A DNA stretch of 64,000 nt from Methanobrevibacter olleyae (GTDB lineage Archaea; Methanobacteriota; Methanobacteria; Methanobacteriales; Methanobacteriaceae): assembly GCF_900114585.1 (NCBI RefSeq), contig NZ_FOTL01000003.1, forward strand, positions 60,371 through 124,370. Direction: 5' to 3'. A program made the position numbers and the translations under genes. This document shows, piece by piece, positions 35,776-45,212 of the stretch; the stretch's first letter is position 1, and each line of letters opens with the position of its first letter. A model generated the notes under the pieces. It was given only the letters and a program-made list of their open reading frames with translations. It was not told where the DNA came from and did no database searches.

Positions 35776-35828
35776 TTAAATCATATTTATATTTTTAGAA
35801 TTTATTCTTTTCTTATTCTTTTTTTATT

Positions 35829-36515
35829 CTACATTACTTTAACATCAGGATTTTTTTCTCCAAACTCTTCTTTTAATTTTTTACAAATTTCTTCACGTGG
35901 TTTAGATTGCTTTTCCATTTTTTTAATAGTTTTATATGCTTTAAATAATGTTGATGGTCCAATTTCAGAACTGAAATATCCTATTCCTTGATTCCATGCA
36001 AGTAATTCAAATACATCATCAAGAGCTGCAGAATTAAGTCCATTAATATATGCCTTAACAAGTTCTCTTGTTGCTTGACGCATTCTTCCGGCACCTACAG
36101 CATTTGTTAAAGATAAAAGAAGTCTAGTTTCATAAGATAGATATCTATTTTTATCACTCCAAGTTAAATCCCAGAATTGTACAGCTATTTCTCCTAAACT
36201 TTCATCAATAAGAGGCATATTTGTTAAAGCTACAGGTCTCATTGGAATATTTTTATCTTCTTTTTTTACTTCAATTCTATAAAAATATGCATGATATTCA
36301 TGTTCATCTAATTTTTCTGTGTGATGTTCAAAACCAAAATCTTCCATTAGTTCATAAAGAGGTATTGGTTCAAAACTTTGTATTACTTCAAGTCCTTCCC
36401 CTTTAGATAATTGTTGGGATTGTTTTTTAAGACCTGGTAAAATGTTAGCTGATATTCCTCTAAGATCCATGGTTTTAAATTCATTTATTTTATCTTTCCA
36501 GTCTTCGTAAGCCAT
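35829..36515 (-). CDS. DUF2249-domain protein with C-terminal helical domain
   Basis: This 228-residue protein has an N-terminal DUF2249-like (TusA-fold) segment, MDLRGISANILPGLKKQSQQ through GEGLEVIQSFEPIPLYELME and DFGFEHHTEKL. A C-terminal helical part (NAVGAGRMRQATRELVKAYI; FELLAWNQGIGYFSSEIGPS) recalls the carboxymuconolactone decarboxylase/AhpD fold but lacks a Cys-x-x-Cys pair. I infer a redox or sulfur-handling role from DUF2249 and the DUF1858 neighbour; no reaction can be assigned. The start ATG follows GAAGGTTA. Confidence 0.6.
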   Translation of the reverse strand: MAYEDWKDKINEFKTMDLRGISANILPGLKKQSQQLSKGEGLEVIQSFEPIPLYELMEDFGFEHHTEKLDEHEYHAYFYRIEVKKEDKNIPMRPVALTNMPLIDESLGEIAVQFWDLTWSDKNRYLSYETRLLLSLTNAVGAGRMRQATRELVKAYINGLNSAALDDVFELLAWNQGIGYFSSEIGPSTLFKAYKTIKKMEKQSKPREEICKKLKEEFGEKNPDVKVM

Positions 36516-36658
36516 TTTTTAACCTTCTGAATATTTCATTAATTTTCATAATTTAATATTTGTTAATTTAATTCTTAGTAATTTAATATTTTAATAATTT
36601 AATTGAATGATTTATAATTAATAATTCTTTTTTATCTTAATTACAATAATTTAAATGT

Positions 36659-37459
36659 TTATTCTAATTTTAAATGAATGATTCTAGTTGTATTTAGTAA
36701 ATCACCACTCCACATTAATATTTTAGTCATGAATTCTATTTTTTTAGATAGAATCTTACGAGCATCTATGAAAAATGGTCTCTGTTCAATAAGTGTACTA
36801 TTAGTTTTTTTAGCAAATTCCTTTCCATCATTTACATAAAAATACATAATAGCAGATTCATTTCCTGTTTTTTGAACATATCTATTAGCAAACTTTAAAC
36901 CATTTCTATTAGTAGCATCAAATATAATTTCTGCATTGTCAAAGTTTTCTTGTATAAGTTTTATTATTTTAATAATTTCTTCTTCATGGAAATATTGAAA
37001 AACACCAGAAGCAATTATTAAAGTAGGTTTAAATTTATCAATTCTTTCCATCCAACCTATTTTAAAGAGGTCTCCAGATATTAAAAATTCATTTTCATTT
37101 TCTCCAATTAAATCTCTTCTAAGCTTAATAACTTCAGGTAAATCAACTTCATAAAAAATAGAATCTTTCCTATCTAATCTAAAATAAGAAGTTTCAAGTC
37201 CAACTCCAAGATTAATTATATTAGATTCAGTATTTTTATTTATAAATTTTTGAGTAATTTCATCAAAATTGTAATATCTTGCAACAGATGCTAATAGGTG
37301 ATATTCACTAGATTTTTCTTCAATTAATTTATTAGCTACTATATTTTCAAGTTTTAATGCTTCTTCATCATAAAAATATTCTGGAAACTTTTTTGAGATA
37401 TTTATTCGTGCAGTTAATGGGATAAATAATGTATCTTCCACACCTTCATAATCCACCAT
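36659..37459 (-). CDS. LCM-family SAM-dependent methyltransferase
   Basis: This roughly 266-residue protein matches the leucine carboxyl methyltransferase / polyketide O-methyltransferase family. The SAM-binding region is NIINLGVGLETSYFRLD, followed by FYEVDLPEVIKLRRDLI; the later LIIASGVFQYFHEEEIIKII is the usual post-SAM motif. Such enzymes methylate small molecules or carboxyl groups; the substrate is unknown. The frame opens at 37474, but GGTGAAAATATG places the real start at ATG 37459. A TATA box and inverted repeat on this strand lie upstream (37596-37620). Confidence 0.75.
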   Translation of the reverse strand: MVDYEGVEDTLFIPLTARINISKKFPEYFYDEEALKLENIVANKLIEEKSSEYHLLASVARYYNFDEITQKFINKNTESNIINLGVGLETSYFRLDRKDSIFYEVDLPEVIKLRRDLIGENENEFLISGDLFKIGWMERIDKFKPTLIIASGVFQYFHEEEIIKIIKLIQENFDNAEIIFDATNRNGLKFANRYVQKTGNESAIMYFYVNDGKEFAKKTNSTLIEQRPFFIDARKILSKKIEFMTKILMWSGDLLNTTRIIHLKLE

Positions 37460-37866
37460 ATTTTCACCAAACATTTATTATTTTCTAAAAATTATCTAAT
37501 AGTTAAAAATCATCTACATTTATTATAGGAACCCAATTTCCATAATCTACTTTATTGTTTTTATTTTTCATATTATCACAAAAATTTAACTAAAATTTAG
37601 GAATACCTAAAAATATATACTATATGATAATATGATATTTAAATATTTAAACTTTACTTAAATTTAAAAATTCAACTGGTTTTATAAAAACCTAATGAAA
37701 TTTTATAATTGATTTTAAAAAAGGATTATAATTTAATTTTAATTTTCAAATTGTATGTGAAGTAAAAAAATAAAAAAATATAAAGTATATAAATACTCTA
37801 TTCTTAATTTAAATAATTAAATTTATATTAATATTAGATTAAATATTTAATTTAATAGGTGCTTAA
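37460..37866. promoter_or_regulatory. Divergent region with TTTAGG-N4-CCTAAA repeat
   Basis: TTTAGG-AATA-CCTAAA is a perfect inverted repeat at 37596-37611. On the minus strand it follows a TATA-like GTATATATTT by a few bases, as a repressor site would for the methyltransferase gene. TATA-like GTATATAAATAC near 37787-37798 probably serves the plus-strand gene at 37870. Confidence 0.4.
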
Positions 37867-38295
37867 ATGATAATGAATGAGTCTATAAAATTAAATTCAA
37901 GTTCTAATTTTCAAATAATAGATATTACAACTGATATTAGTCAGATTTTAAATCAAATAAATAAAGATAATCATAATAAAATAGATAATGGTATTGTAAA
38001 TATCTTTACAAAACATTCTACAAGTGCTATTCTTGTAAATGAAAATGAAAAAGGGCTTTTAACTGATTTTGAAAAAGTTTTAAAAGATTTGGTTAAAGAA
38101 AAAAATAACTATAAACATGATTTTATGGATAATAATGCAGCATCTCATATAAGAGCATTTTTACTTAAATCATCTGAAACTATTCCAATAGTTGAGGGTA
38201 GATTAGATTTAGGGACTTGGCAATCAATATTCTTTATAGAATTAGATGGTCCTAGAACTAATAGAACAATTGATTTAACTTTCATAGGAGAATAA
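37867..38295 (+). CDS. YjbQ-family protein (UPF0047)
   Basis: This 142-residue protein belongs to the widespread YjbQ/UPF0047 family. Conserved parts are VNIFTKHSTSAILVNENEKG, the histidines in DNNAASHIRAFLL, and LDLGTWQSIFFIELDGPRTN. The family has been linked to a secondary thiamine-phosphate synthase activity in complementation, but its normal role is unclear. The length is usual. AATAGGTGCTTAA precedes the start, and ATG 37873 (third codon) is an alternative. The next gene follows after about 120 bases on the same strand. Confidence 0.85.
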   Translation: MIMNESIKLNSSSNFQIIDITTDISQILNQINKDNHNKIDNGIVNIFTKHSTSAILVNENEKGLLTDFEKVLKDLVKEKNNYKHDFMDNNAASHIRAFLLKSSETIPIVEGRLDLGTWQSIFFIELDGPRTNRTIDLTFIGE

Positions 38296-38417
38296 TTAAT
38301 TCTTTTTTATAATAATTATTTAATAATTATTTAATAATTATTTAATAATTTATTTAATTATTGAATTTAATTTATTTAATTAATTTATTTAGTTATTTAA
38401 TATAACTTGGTGTTAAA

Positions 38418-38654
38418 ATGGAACTTTTAAACAATCTTAATAAAGTACACACTACTGAAATGGGTGTAGGTAGAATTAAAAGAAATATTGGTGTAGAAGT
38501 AGAGGATATTGTAAAGTATTGTGTAGATAAGATAAAGCAAGATAATGCAGTTATAAAAAGAAAAGGTAAAAATTATTATGTAGGTGTTGATGGGATTATA
38601 ATTACTGTAAATGCTTCAAGTTATACAATTATAACTGCTCATAAAGAAAAATAG
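38418..38654 (+). CDS. DUF3781 family protein
   Basis: This 78-residue protein matches the DUF3781 pattern: VHTTEMGVGRIKRNIG near the start, AVIKRKGKNYYVGVDG in the middle and ITVNASSYTIITAHK at the C-terminus. The family is small, cytoplasmic and of unknown function, and is spread among gut anaerobes, so transfer between gut residents is plausible. TTGGTGTTAA precedes the ATG. There is no operon partner other than possible read-through from YjbQ. Confidence 0.75.
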   Translation: MELLNNLNKVHTTEMGVGRIKRNIGVEVEDIVKYCVDKIKQDNAVIKRKGKNYYVGVDGIIITVNASSYTIITAHKEK

Positions 38655-38782
38655 TTTAAATTAGTAAATAATTAAAAATAGTTGAGATTATAAAGATTAA
38701 AAATAGTTAAAATAGAAAAAATAAGAAATAAATTATGGAAATTTAAAATAAAAAATAAAAAAGAAAAATTTCAAACTTTTTA

Positions 38783-40438
38783 TTAAAGTTTGAATTCAAT
38801 TTCAAATGCAATAACCGGATATTCTAATTCAAAGTTTTTAATAACTTCAGGAGCTATTTCACCAAAGAATCCAGTTATTTTACCATTTTTAGACTCACCA
38901 ATAAAATCAGCTACTCTACCTGGGATAAAACTAGTATTAGTTGAATCGGATATTTTCATATTGTATCCTAAATTGGAAACAACACTTGATACAGTTGATT
39001 TTATTTCAGTAAAGTTAGCAGTAGAGTGACAAATCATACCAGCTAATTTTTTAACTTGCTTGGTTTTATTAAATGAATTATCATCCATGTATAAAACATC
39101 ACCAATTTCAAAGATTTTTTGTGGAAGATCCTCATGTTTATTGTCTTCTAAAAATTCCATTAGGCTATTAAGTAAACTTGTTCTAATCATGGTTCCACTA
39201 ATAGTAATTGGCTTTGCAACTTGAACATGATCAATTTCTTTTTGGTTCATCTTTTTATATTGGCCCATCTCACTTGTTAACATTAGGCTCATTACTTCTT
39301 GAAAGCCTAATCCAATCATAAGTTCTCTAATGACCTTTTCACCTTTAAACCAATTATTTTCACTTGCCACAGTTACAATATCTGGTAATTTTGCTTCAAC
39401 TGCATTAATATGATATTGGATAGTAATATTTTCAATAATATCTACTTCGTGTAAGATATCAACTCTATAAGGTGGAATAATTACTTCTAATTCTTTTTCA
39501 TTAAGTATATTAGCATCAAATCTTGCTTTTTCAAGTAATTCTTTAATATCTTCAGAACTTAAATTAGTGCCGCCAATTAATTCATTAGTTAAATCAACAT
39601 GAACATTTCTGACTTTTGGAGTAAAATCAGGAGTGGTTATGGTTTCATTTTCATATTCAAGTTCCATAGATTTGATTTTTCCTCCAACTTCAGCAAAGGA
39701 TGCACATATTATGTTCAATGATTGTTCAACTGCTTTCTCATCAGTTCCAGTTACATCTACAATGATATTTACAGTATCTTCTTTAAGTTTAGTTAATTCT
39801 CCGTTGATGATTGGAGGCATGGATAAAACTTGGTTATCCTTATCAATGATAAGGGGGTACTTATCGAATTTGTCAATCAAATGAGCATATTTTTCTCCAG
39901 TTTTATGATTGCTTAATATTTCTTCTGGAGTCATTTCTTCATCAGATTCAAGAGGAAGAAAGGATGGTTCATCCTTTGGAGTTGCAATGTATTTGTATGG
40001 TCCACTTATAACATCTGCATTATGAACACCAATAGCTACTTTTTTACGATTTCTTCCAATTACCCAATGTAAGTTTTCTTGAAAGTCCATAATGTATTTA
40101 ATTTTATCTCCTGTGAAGTCTACACCTTCAATTTTTGCAAATTTAATGTAGGGGCGAATTTCTGCAAGTTCTGGACTTACATAAACCTTCTCACCAGATG
40201 GTTCAATTTCATATTTTGGAAGTCCAGTTTCTAATCCTAAAAATCCCTTAAATGATCTTGCTACTCCTTCAACAGATAAATTATCTGGACGATTAGGGAA
40301 GAATTCTACTTTAATTTCTTCATCATCATAATCTTCAATATCACTTGCCATCATAGGTAAGGTATTAATAAGTTCATCTTTTTCCATATCAATACCTAAA
40401 TCTTTTAAATCTTTGTATTTAAATGTAATTACAGGCAT
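38783..40438 (-). CDS. pheT: Phenylalanyl-tRNA synthetase beta subunit
   Basis: This 551-residue archaeal/eukaryal-type PheT forms an alpha2-beta2 enzyme with PheS, which is not in this window. It starts MPVITFKYKDLKDLGID and has the B1/B5 domain landmarks VEFFPNRPDNLSVEGVARSF, HWVIGRNRKKVAIGVHNAD (B3/4 region with editing-type features), and the C-terminal catalytic-like module (GLGFQEVMSLMLTSEMGQ; GTMIRTSLLNSLMEFLEDNK; VIAFEIEFKL at the end). The length fits the short archaeal form without the bacterial tRNA-binding extensions. A ribosome site, GGAGATAA, precedes ATG 40438 on the minus strand. Confidence 0.92.
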   Translation of the reverse strand: MPVITFKYKDLKDLGIDMEKDELINTLPMMASDIEDYDDEEIKVEFFPNRPDNLSVEGVARSFKGFLGLETGLPKYEIEPSGEKVYVSPELAEIRPYIKFAKIEGVDFTGDKIKYIMDFQENLHWVIGRNRKKVAIGVHNADVISGPYKYIATPKDEPSFLPLESDEEMTPEEILSNHKTGEKYAHLIDKFDKYPLIIDKDNQVLSMPPIINGELTKLKEDTVNIIVDVTGTDEKAVEQSLNIICASFAEVGGKIKSMELEYENETITTPDFTPKVRNVHVDLTNELIGGTNLSSEDIKELLEKARFDANILNEKELEVIIPPYRVDILHEVDIIENITIQYHINAVEAKLPDIVTVASENNWFKGEKVIRELMIGLGFQEVMSLMLTSEMGQYKKMNQKEIDHVQVAKPITISGTMIRTSLLNSLMEFLEDNKHEDLPQKIFEIGDVLYMDDNSFNKTKQVKKLAGMICHSTANFTEIKSTVSSVVSNLGYNMKISDSTNTSFIPGRVADFIGESKNGKITGFFGEIAPEVIKNFELEYPVIAFEIEFKL

Positions 40439-40637
40439 TTATTATCTCCTAATACAGTTTAATAATTTTATAAGTTTTATTTTTTAATTTTAGTTTATTG
40501 TTAATTTTAGTTAAAATTTAAATTAATTTAAATTAATTTAATTAATTTAATTAGTTTTTATCAATTATTTAATATTTTTAATTAACATAGAGTAATATAT
40601 TTAAAATGATTAATTAAAAAAATAAGTAAATTATTCT

Positions 40638-40994
40638 CTATAAGCCAAATACAGCCATAAAGAATAAACATTCAATAACAAAGTGTAATGCTCTATGAGG
40701 TAACCATGGTATATGTCTTATAACAATTGAATGGCTTACATCTAATAGGAAATGTATTAAAGCTGCCAAAAATCCTACTTTAAATGAAAAGAATACACAT
40801 GATACAAAAATAAAATGGAAAAGTGCTTCTAAAGCTTCATGAACAATCCAAGTTTCCATTACAGAATCTAATGCACTACTAATAAGACCTCCAAGTATTA
40901 TGTAAAAGTCTCTAACATAATCCCAAACTATTCTGCTATGAACTTCATCACTTATAGCAAGTACAATAGCTACATAAAACCATAATAGTTGCAT
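40638..40994 (-). CDS. Small conserved-looking membrane protein, function unknown
   Basis: This 118-residue protein has about three or four hydrophobic segments (LLWFYVAIVLAI; FYIILGGLISSAL; LFHFIFVSCVFFSF; ALHFVIECLFFMAVFGL). It is rich in histidine, with conserved-looking clusters IVHEALEALFHFIF, ALIHFLLDVSHSIVIRH and WLPHRALHFVIE that could ligand a metal or haem. I do not recognise the family. GAGGTGAC precedes ATG 40994. No partner gene is adjacent. Confidence 0.6.
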   Translation of the reverse strand: MQLLWFYVAIVLAISDEVHSRIVWDYVRDFYIILGGLISSALDSVMETWIVHEALEALFHFIFVSCVFFSFKVGFLAALIHFLLDVSHSIVIRHIPWLPHRALHFVIECLFFMAVFGL

Positions 40995-41016
40995 TTTGTC
41001 ACCTCGTAAAAGTTAA

Positions 41017-41150
41017 TTTTAAATTTTTTATAGTTTTATTCTAGTTAAAATCTAGTTTTAAATTTTTTATAGTTTTATTCTAGTTAAAATCTAGTTTTAA
41101 ATTTTTTATAGTTTAATTCTAGTTAAAATCTAGTTTTAAATTTTTTATAT
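41017..41150. repeat. 39-bp tandem repeat, about 3.4 copies
   Basis: TTTTAAATTTTTTATAGTTT followed by ATTCTAGTTAAAATCTAG recurs at 41017, 41056, 41095 and (partial) 41134, with very few changes. It lies directly upstream of the minus-strand gene at 40994, so it may influence that promoter. Confidence 0.75.
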
Positions 41151-41217
41151 TTTAAATTTAGAATAATAAAATTTAATTATATACTATGTTTGCTTTTGTT
41201 TATTATTTATTATATAA

Positions 41218-41379
41218 TTATTGTTTTTTTATAAGTTTGACTCTTTCAAAAACTTTGTTGATGAACTTGGTTAAATTTTCATTACAAATCAAATCTCTGT
41301 GATAGATTCTCTTTAAAACACCACGAATAGTCTTAAAAGTTCTTTTTCTTGATTTGGGCATAGTTTCTCTGAAAGGCAT
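41218..41379 (-). CDS. Possible small basic protein or gene fragment
   Basis: A 53-codon reading frame, MPFRETMPKSRKRTFKTIRG onward to NKVFERVKLIKKQ, is open with no damage and is strongly basic, unlike random AT-rich sequence. However, there is no ribosome site before ATG 41379, and the frame is open for only 12 more codons upstream. It could be the tail of a lost gene (for example a transposase) or a small nucleic-acid-binding protein. I list it with low confidence. Confidence 0.3.
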   Translation of the reverse strand: MPFRETMPKSRKRTFKTIRGVLKRIYHRDLICNENLTKFINKVFERVKLIKKQ

Positions 41380-42209
41380 TTTCGAGTTTTTAGTTCTAAT
41401 CTCAATTTTCTTATCTTAAATGATAAATAAAGCTTTTATAACTAGGAACAATAGATTTTCTTATAAATTTCATAAAATAAGATTTATGAAATTCATTTTT
41501 TTACGATAAATTAAACCTTGTAATTCTCTTTCAGATTCATAATAATACATTTAAATCAAACAAACCTTTAATCATTTTATCCTAAGAATATTTTTATTCA
41601 AGAGAATTTTTTATTTTTTTATTTAAAAAGCTTTAATAATTGTTTTTTTTAATTAGATTGGCTTATTCTACTTTATATTTTATTTATTTGATTTAAATTT
41701 TATCATATTTTGATAAAATAATTATAAATTATTCTTTATTGGTATAATAAAGAGTTATTTGATGGTTTAAATTATTATTATTCAAATAAAGGTATTTTTA
41801 GATTTAACTCAATATTTTTGATTATTTTCATTTAAACATTATATTTACTTATTTTTTTATTAATTGGATTATTGTAATGTTATATATTCACCTATAAAAG
41901 ATTTTTATCCATTTTATATAAATTTTTTTAAAGGAAAGATTTATATTAAATAATTTAGTTAAGATTATATAACATTAAAAAGAATTTTTTAGTTTAGATG
42001 AGTTATTTAGTTTAATGGAATAAATAAGTTATAAGTTCTAAACTTATTTCATTCTTAATAAATTCATCATAAATTTATAAATTAAATTTGTTTATAAATT
42101 ATAATCATTTAATTAATTAATATTATTTATTAAAAAATTTAGTTAAGATAATATTGTAATATTAATTTATTTTTTTTTAATGTATTGAGGAATGTATTGA
42201 GGTGAAAAT
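41380..42209. promoter_or_regulatory. Long leader before the second adhesin gene
   Basis: There is no gene here. From about 41620 the sequence parallels 25850-26355 before the first adhesin, most clearly AAGGAAAGATTTATATTAAA (41933) and GAGGTGAAAATATTTCGAA (42199-42217) against GAGGTGAAAAAATTTCGAA (26351-26369). TATA-like TTATATATTC lies near 41880. Confidence 0.5.
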
Positions 42210-45200
42210 ATTTCGAAGAAAAATAAAACATTAGTTCTATTGATTTTTTCATTGTTTATTATTACAATGGCATCAGTATCTGCAAGTGATGTTAGTGATA
42301 TTTCAAATAATCAAACAGATATTTATTCAAGTCATGATTTATCTAATTCTATAAATTCTGATGATTCTGCTTCTAGCATGGAAAAGTCTGATTTGGATAA
42401 TATTATCAGTAGTACTGAGAATTCTATAAATTCTGATGATTCTGATTCTGAACTAAGTTCTTCTAGTGAAGATAGTATTAGTAATAAAGATTCTAATTCC
42501 AAAATTAGTTCTAGTTCTGAAAATATCATTGTAAGTTCTTCTGATAAAGAAATTTTATCAAATTCAAGTAATTCTGGTGATAATTCAGCTAGTCTTTATG
42601 CAGAAGTATATGAAACTACTAAAGCAGAATATAAGGCTGTTACAAAGGAATATACAGCTGGAAATATAATTTATGAAGTTAAAGCATATGATATAGTCAA
42701 CTATAATGGAACAAAATATAAATCTCCTTTGTATAATCAAAAAATTAATTTAAGAGTTTATACTGGTACTAGTTATAAAAATTATCATGCTTATGTTGAT
42801 AATGATGGTGTAGCTTCATTCAAAATACCTAAACTAGCTCGTGGTAGTCATAAAGTTGAAATTTATATTTCTTCTAAAAAGAGAGGCACATCCTATATTA
42901 AAGTTATTAAAGCAAGTACTAAAGTAACTGCTCCATCTAAAACAGTTAAACTTAAAAGAAATAGTTATTTTTATGTAACTGTTAAGGATAGTTCTAATAA
43001 TGCTATAAAAAGTCTTAAACTTAAAGCTAAGGTTTACACAGGTAAAAAATATAAGGCTTATACTATTAAAACTAATTCAACAGGGGTGGCTAAACTTGAA
43101 ACTAAAGATTTTGGCTTAGGTACTCATAAAGTGATTATTGGTTCCGGAAATAACAATTATACTGTTAAAGAAAATTCTAAGATTATAGTTAAAAGATCTG
43201 TTCCTATAAATAATAAACTTAAAGTTTCTTCACCAAATAAATCTGTAATTTATAAGAAAGGTCATTATTTTTATGTAACTGTTAAAAAAAGTACTAAAGC
43301 CGTTAAAAGTCTTAAACTTAAAGTTAAGGTTTATACAGGTAAGAAATATAAGACTTATACTATTAAAACTAATTCTAAAGGTCAAGCTAAGTTAAAGACA
43401 AATCAATTTGCTTTAGGTACTCATAAAGTAGTTATTCAATCAACTAAAAAAGGTTACAAATTTACTAAAAATTCTAAAATCATAGTTAAAAAAGATACCG
43501 TCTCTAATTCAACAAAACCAGCAACTTTAGTATCTCTACATCATTATGAGAGGAATAATGGGACTTATTATGCATTATTGCGTTGGAATTCTAAAAAGGG
43601 TGTTAATTATCAAGTTTTAAGAAATGATGCAAATGGTTTTGAAGTAATTTCTGTGGTTAAAGCGAATTCTACAAAAACATCATTTTCTCAAAAAGTTGAT
43701 AAAGGTAAGTTATATACCTATTCCGTTAGAGAGATAATAGAAAAAGGTAGTAAAGAAAAAATATATGGGCCTTATGATCGAGTTGGTTTGAAGCTACTTA
43801 CTAATCCTAAGGTTAATGTTGATTTTCAGAATTTAAAAGCTAATGTTGGTTGGACTAAAGTTCCTAATGCAACAAAATACAGAGTATTTAGAAAAATTGG
43901 CAGAGGTGGAGAATACAAATGCATTGCTATTGTTGATGGAAAAAAGTCAAATTACACTGATCATTATTATAAATCTAAAGGAGAATTAGTATCATTAATG
44001 AGTAATACATTTATTGATTCCAGTTATAATGATTTGTTTTATACTGTTCGTGCATGTAATGTTAAAACAGCAAATGGTGTTAAAAAAACTAGTTTTGGTT
44101 TGTATTTATTAGATGGGGATTTCCATCTAGAGGCTCCTTCAATAGTTTCTCTTCAGAATAATGAAATCAAATGGGGTAAAGTACCAAATGCTGATGGTTA
44201 TTTAATACTTAAAAGAAATAGTTCTGAAAATGAATGGGAGAAAATTGCACAAGCTAAATCAACAGGAACAATGGTTCAATCTTTAGATATAGGTGAAATT
44301 GATAATTCTTCATATTATACTGTACAAGCATATGCTCTTAAAAATGGACTAACTGTTTACAGTAAATATGATGAGGGTTTCACTCGTATAAACTTCAAAG
44401 AAGAACATGCATTACAAAAAATATTATTCATTGGAGATAGTATTACCTATGGTTCACCTTATAAAGATGTTTTAACTAGACATATTTTTTCTATTCCTAA
44501 TAGAGTAGCACAATTACTGGGATGTAATTTTTACAATCCATCTATTCCAGGTTCAACTTACCATGATTTAGGTCAGTATGAAAATGGATCAAATATTGAA
44601 AATACTAACTATTATAGATATCGTATTACTAGAGAAGTTGTAGATCCAATATCTGTAGGAGAACTTCCAGCTAATTGGGAGGATCTTGATACTGCAAAAA
44701 ATAGTGAAGGTGTAACAAATACTTCTATTGAAGATTATAATATTGTTGTATTAGCAGCTGGAACCAATGATTATCTTGATAATAGTGTATTAGGATCCAA
44801 GGATAGTAATGACACTTTTACTTTCAATGGTGCATTAAATCATATTTTAGGAAAAATAGAAGAAGCTAGTATTAAACGTATTGGTGAAGGAAAAGAAGCT
44901 ATTAAAGTAATATTTGTTGATTTGTATTATTCTGATCGTACTTATGTTCTTAAAGAAATACATAATAGGGATACAACTCCAAATAAAATTGGTTTGTTAT
45001 TAACTGATTATCAAAAGGCATTAGATGGACAACTTGAAAAATGGAATAGTAGTGAATATTTATCTTTCTATAATTTTAAGACAAGAGACTACAACATTGT
45101 TAATTCAGATAATTGTCCATATGTTTCATCAGATAATTTACATTTCACAAAATTCACTTATGGTCAGTATGGTAATGTTTTTGCACAATTCCTTGTAGAT

Positions 45201-45212
45201 AAGGTTTTCTAG
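42210..45212 (+). CDS. Adhesin-like protein with C-terminal SGNH/GDSL hydrolase domain
   Basis: This roughly 1000-residue secreted protein most likely starts at ATT 42210, four bases after GGTGA (42201-42205); no ATG is available before the signal helix (LVLLIFSLFIITMASVS). A Ser/Asp-rich segment follows to about residue 135. Then come Ig-like repeats with KVYTGKKYKAYTIKTNSTG cores and Fn3-like segments (YYALLRWNSKKGVNYQVLRN; ANVGWTKVPNATKYRVFRK). The C-terminus is an SGNH hydrolase: ILFIGDSITYG (Ser near residue 743), VVLAAGTNDYLD (Asn), and SSDNLHFT (Asp/His). Such domains are esterases, for example acetyl-xylan or peptidoglycan/glycan O-acetyl esterases; the substrate is not known here. 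Confidence 0.8.
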   Translation: MSKKNKTLVLLIFSLFIITMASVSASDVSDISNNQTDIYSSHDLSNSINSDDSASSMEKSDLDNIISSTENSINSDDSDSELSSSSEDSISNKDSNSKISSSSENIIVSSSDKEILSNSSNSGDNSASLYAEVYETTKAEYKAVTKEYTAGNIIYEVKAYDIVNYNGTKYKSPLYNQKINLRVYTGTSYKNYHAYVDNDGVASFKIPKLARGSHKVEIYISSKKRGTSYIKVIKASTKVTAPSKTVKLKRNSYFYVTVKDSSNNAIKSLKLKAKVYTGKKYKAYTIKTNSTGVAKLETKDFGLGTHKVIIGSGNNNYTVKENSKIIVKRSVPINNKLKVSSPNKSVIYKKGHYFYVTVKKSTKAVKSLKLKVKVYTGKKYKTYTIKTNSKGQAKLKTNQFALGTHKVVIQSTKKGYKFTKNSKIIVKKDTVSNSTKPATLVSLHHYERNNGTYYALLRWNSKKGVNYQVLRNDANGFEVISVVKANSTKTSFSQKVDKGKLYTYSVREIIEKGSKEKIYGPYDRVGLKLLTNPKVNVDFQNLKANVGWTKVPNATKYRVFRKIGRGGEYKCIAIVDGKKSNYTDHYYKSKGELVSLMSNTFIDSSYNDLFYTVRACNVKTANGVKKTSFGLYLLDGDFHLEAPSIVSLQNNEIKWGKVPNADGYLILKRNSSENEWEKIAQAKSTGTMVQSLDIGEIDNSSYYTVQAYALKNGLTVYSKYDEGFTRINFKEEHALQKILFIGDSITYGSPYKDVLTRHIFSIPNRVAQLLGCNFYNPSIPGSTYHDLGQYENGSNIENTNYYRYRITREVVDPISVGELPANWEDLDTAKNSEGVTNTSIEDYNIVVLAAGTNDYLDNSVLGSKDSNDTFTFNGALNHILGKIEEASIKRIGEGKEAIKVIFVDLYYSDRTYVLKEIHNRDTTPNKIGLLLTDYQKALDGQLEKWNSSEYLSFYNFKTRDYNIVNSDNCPYVSSDNLHFTKFTYGQYGNVFAQFLVDKVF

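Noticed and set aside
41017..41150. 39-bp repeats as CRISPR
   Set aside because: They are direct tandem copies without spacers and nearly pure AT.
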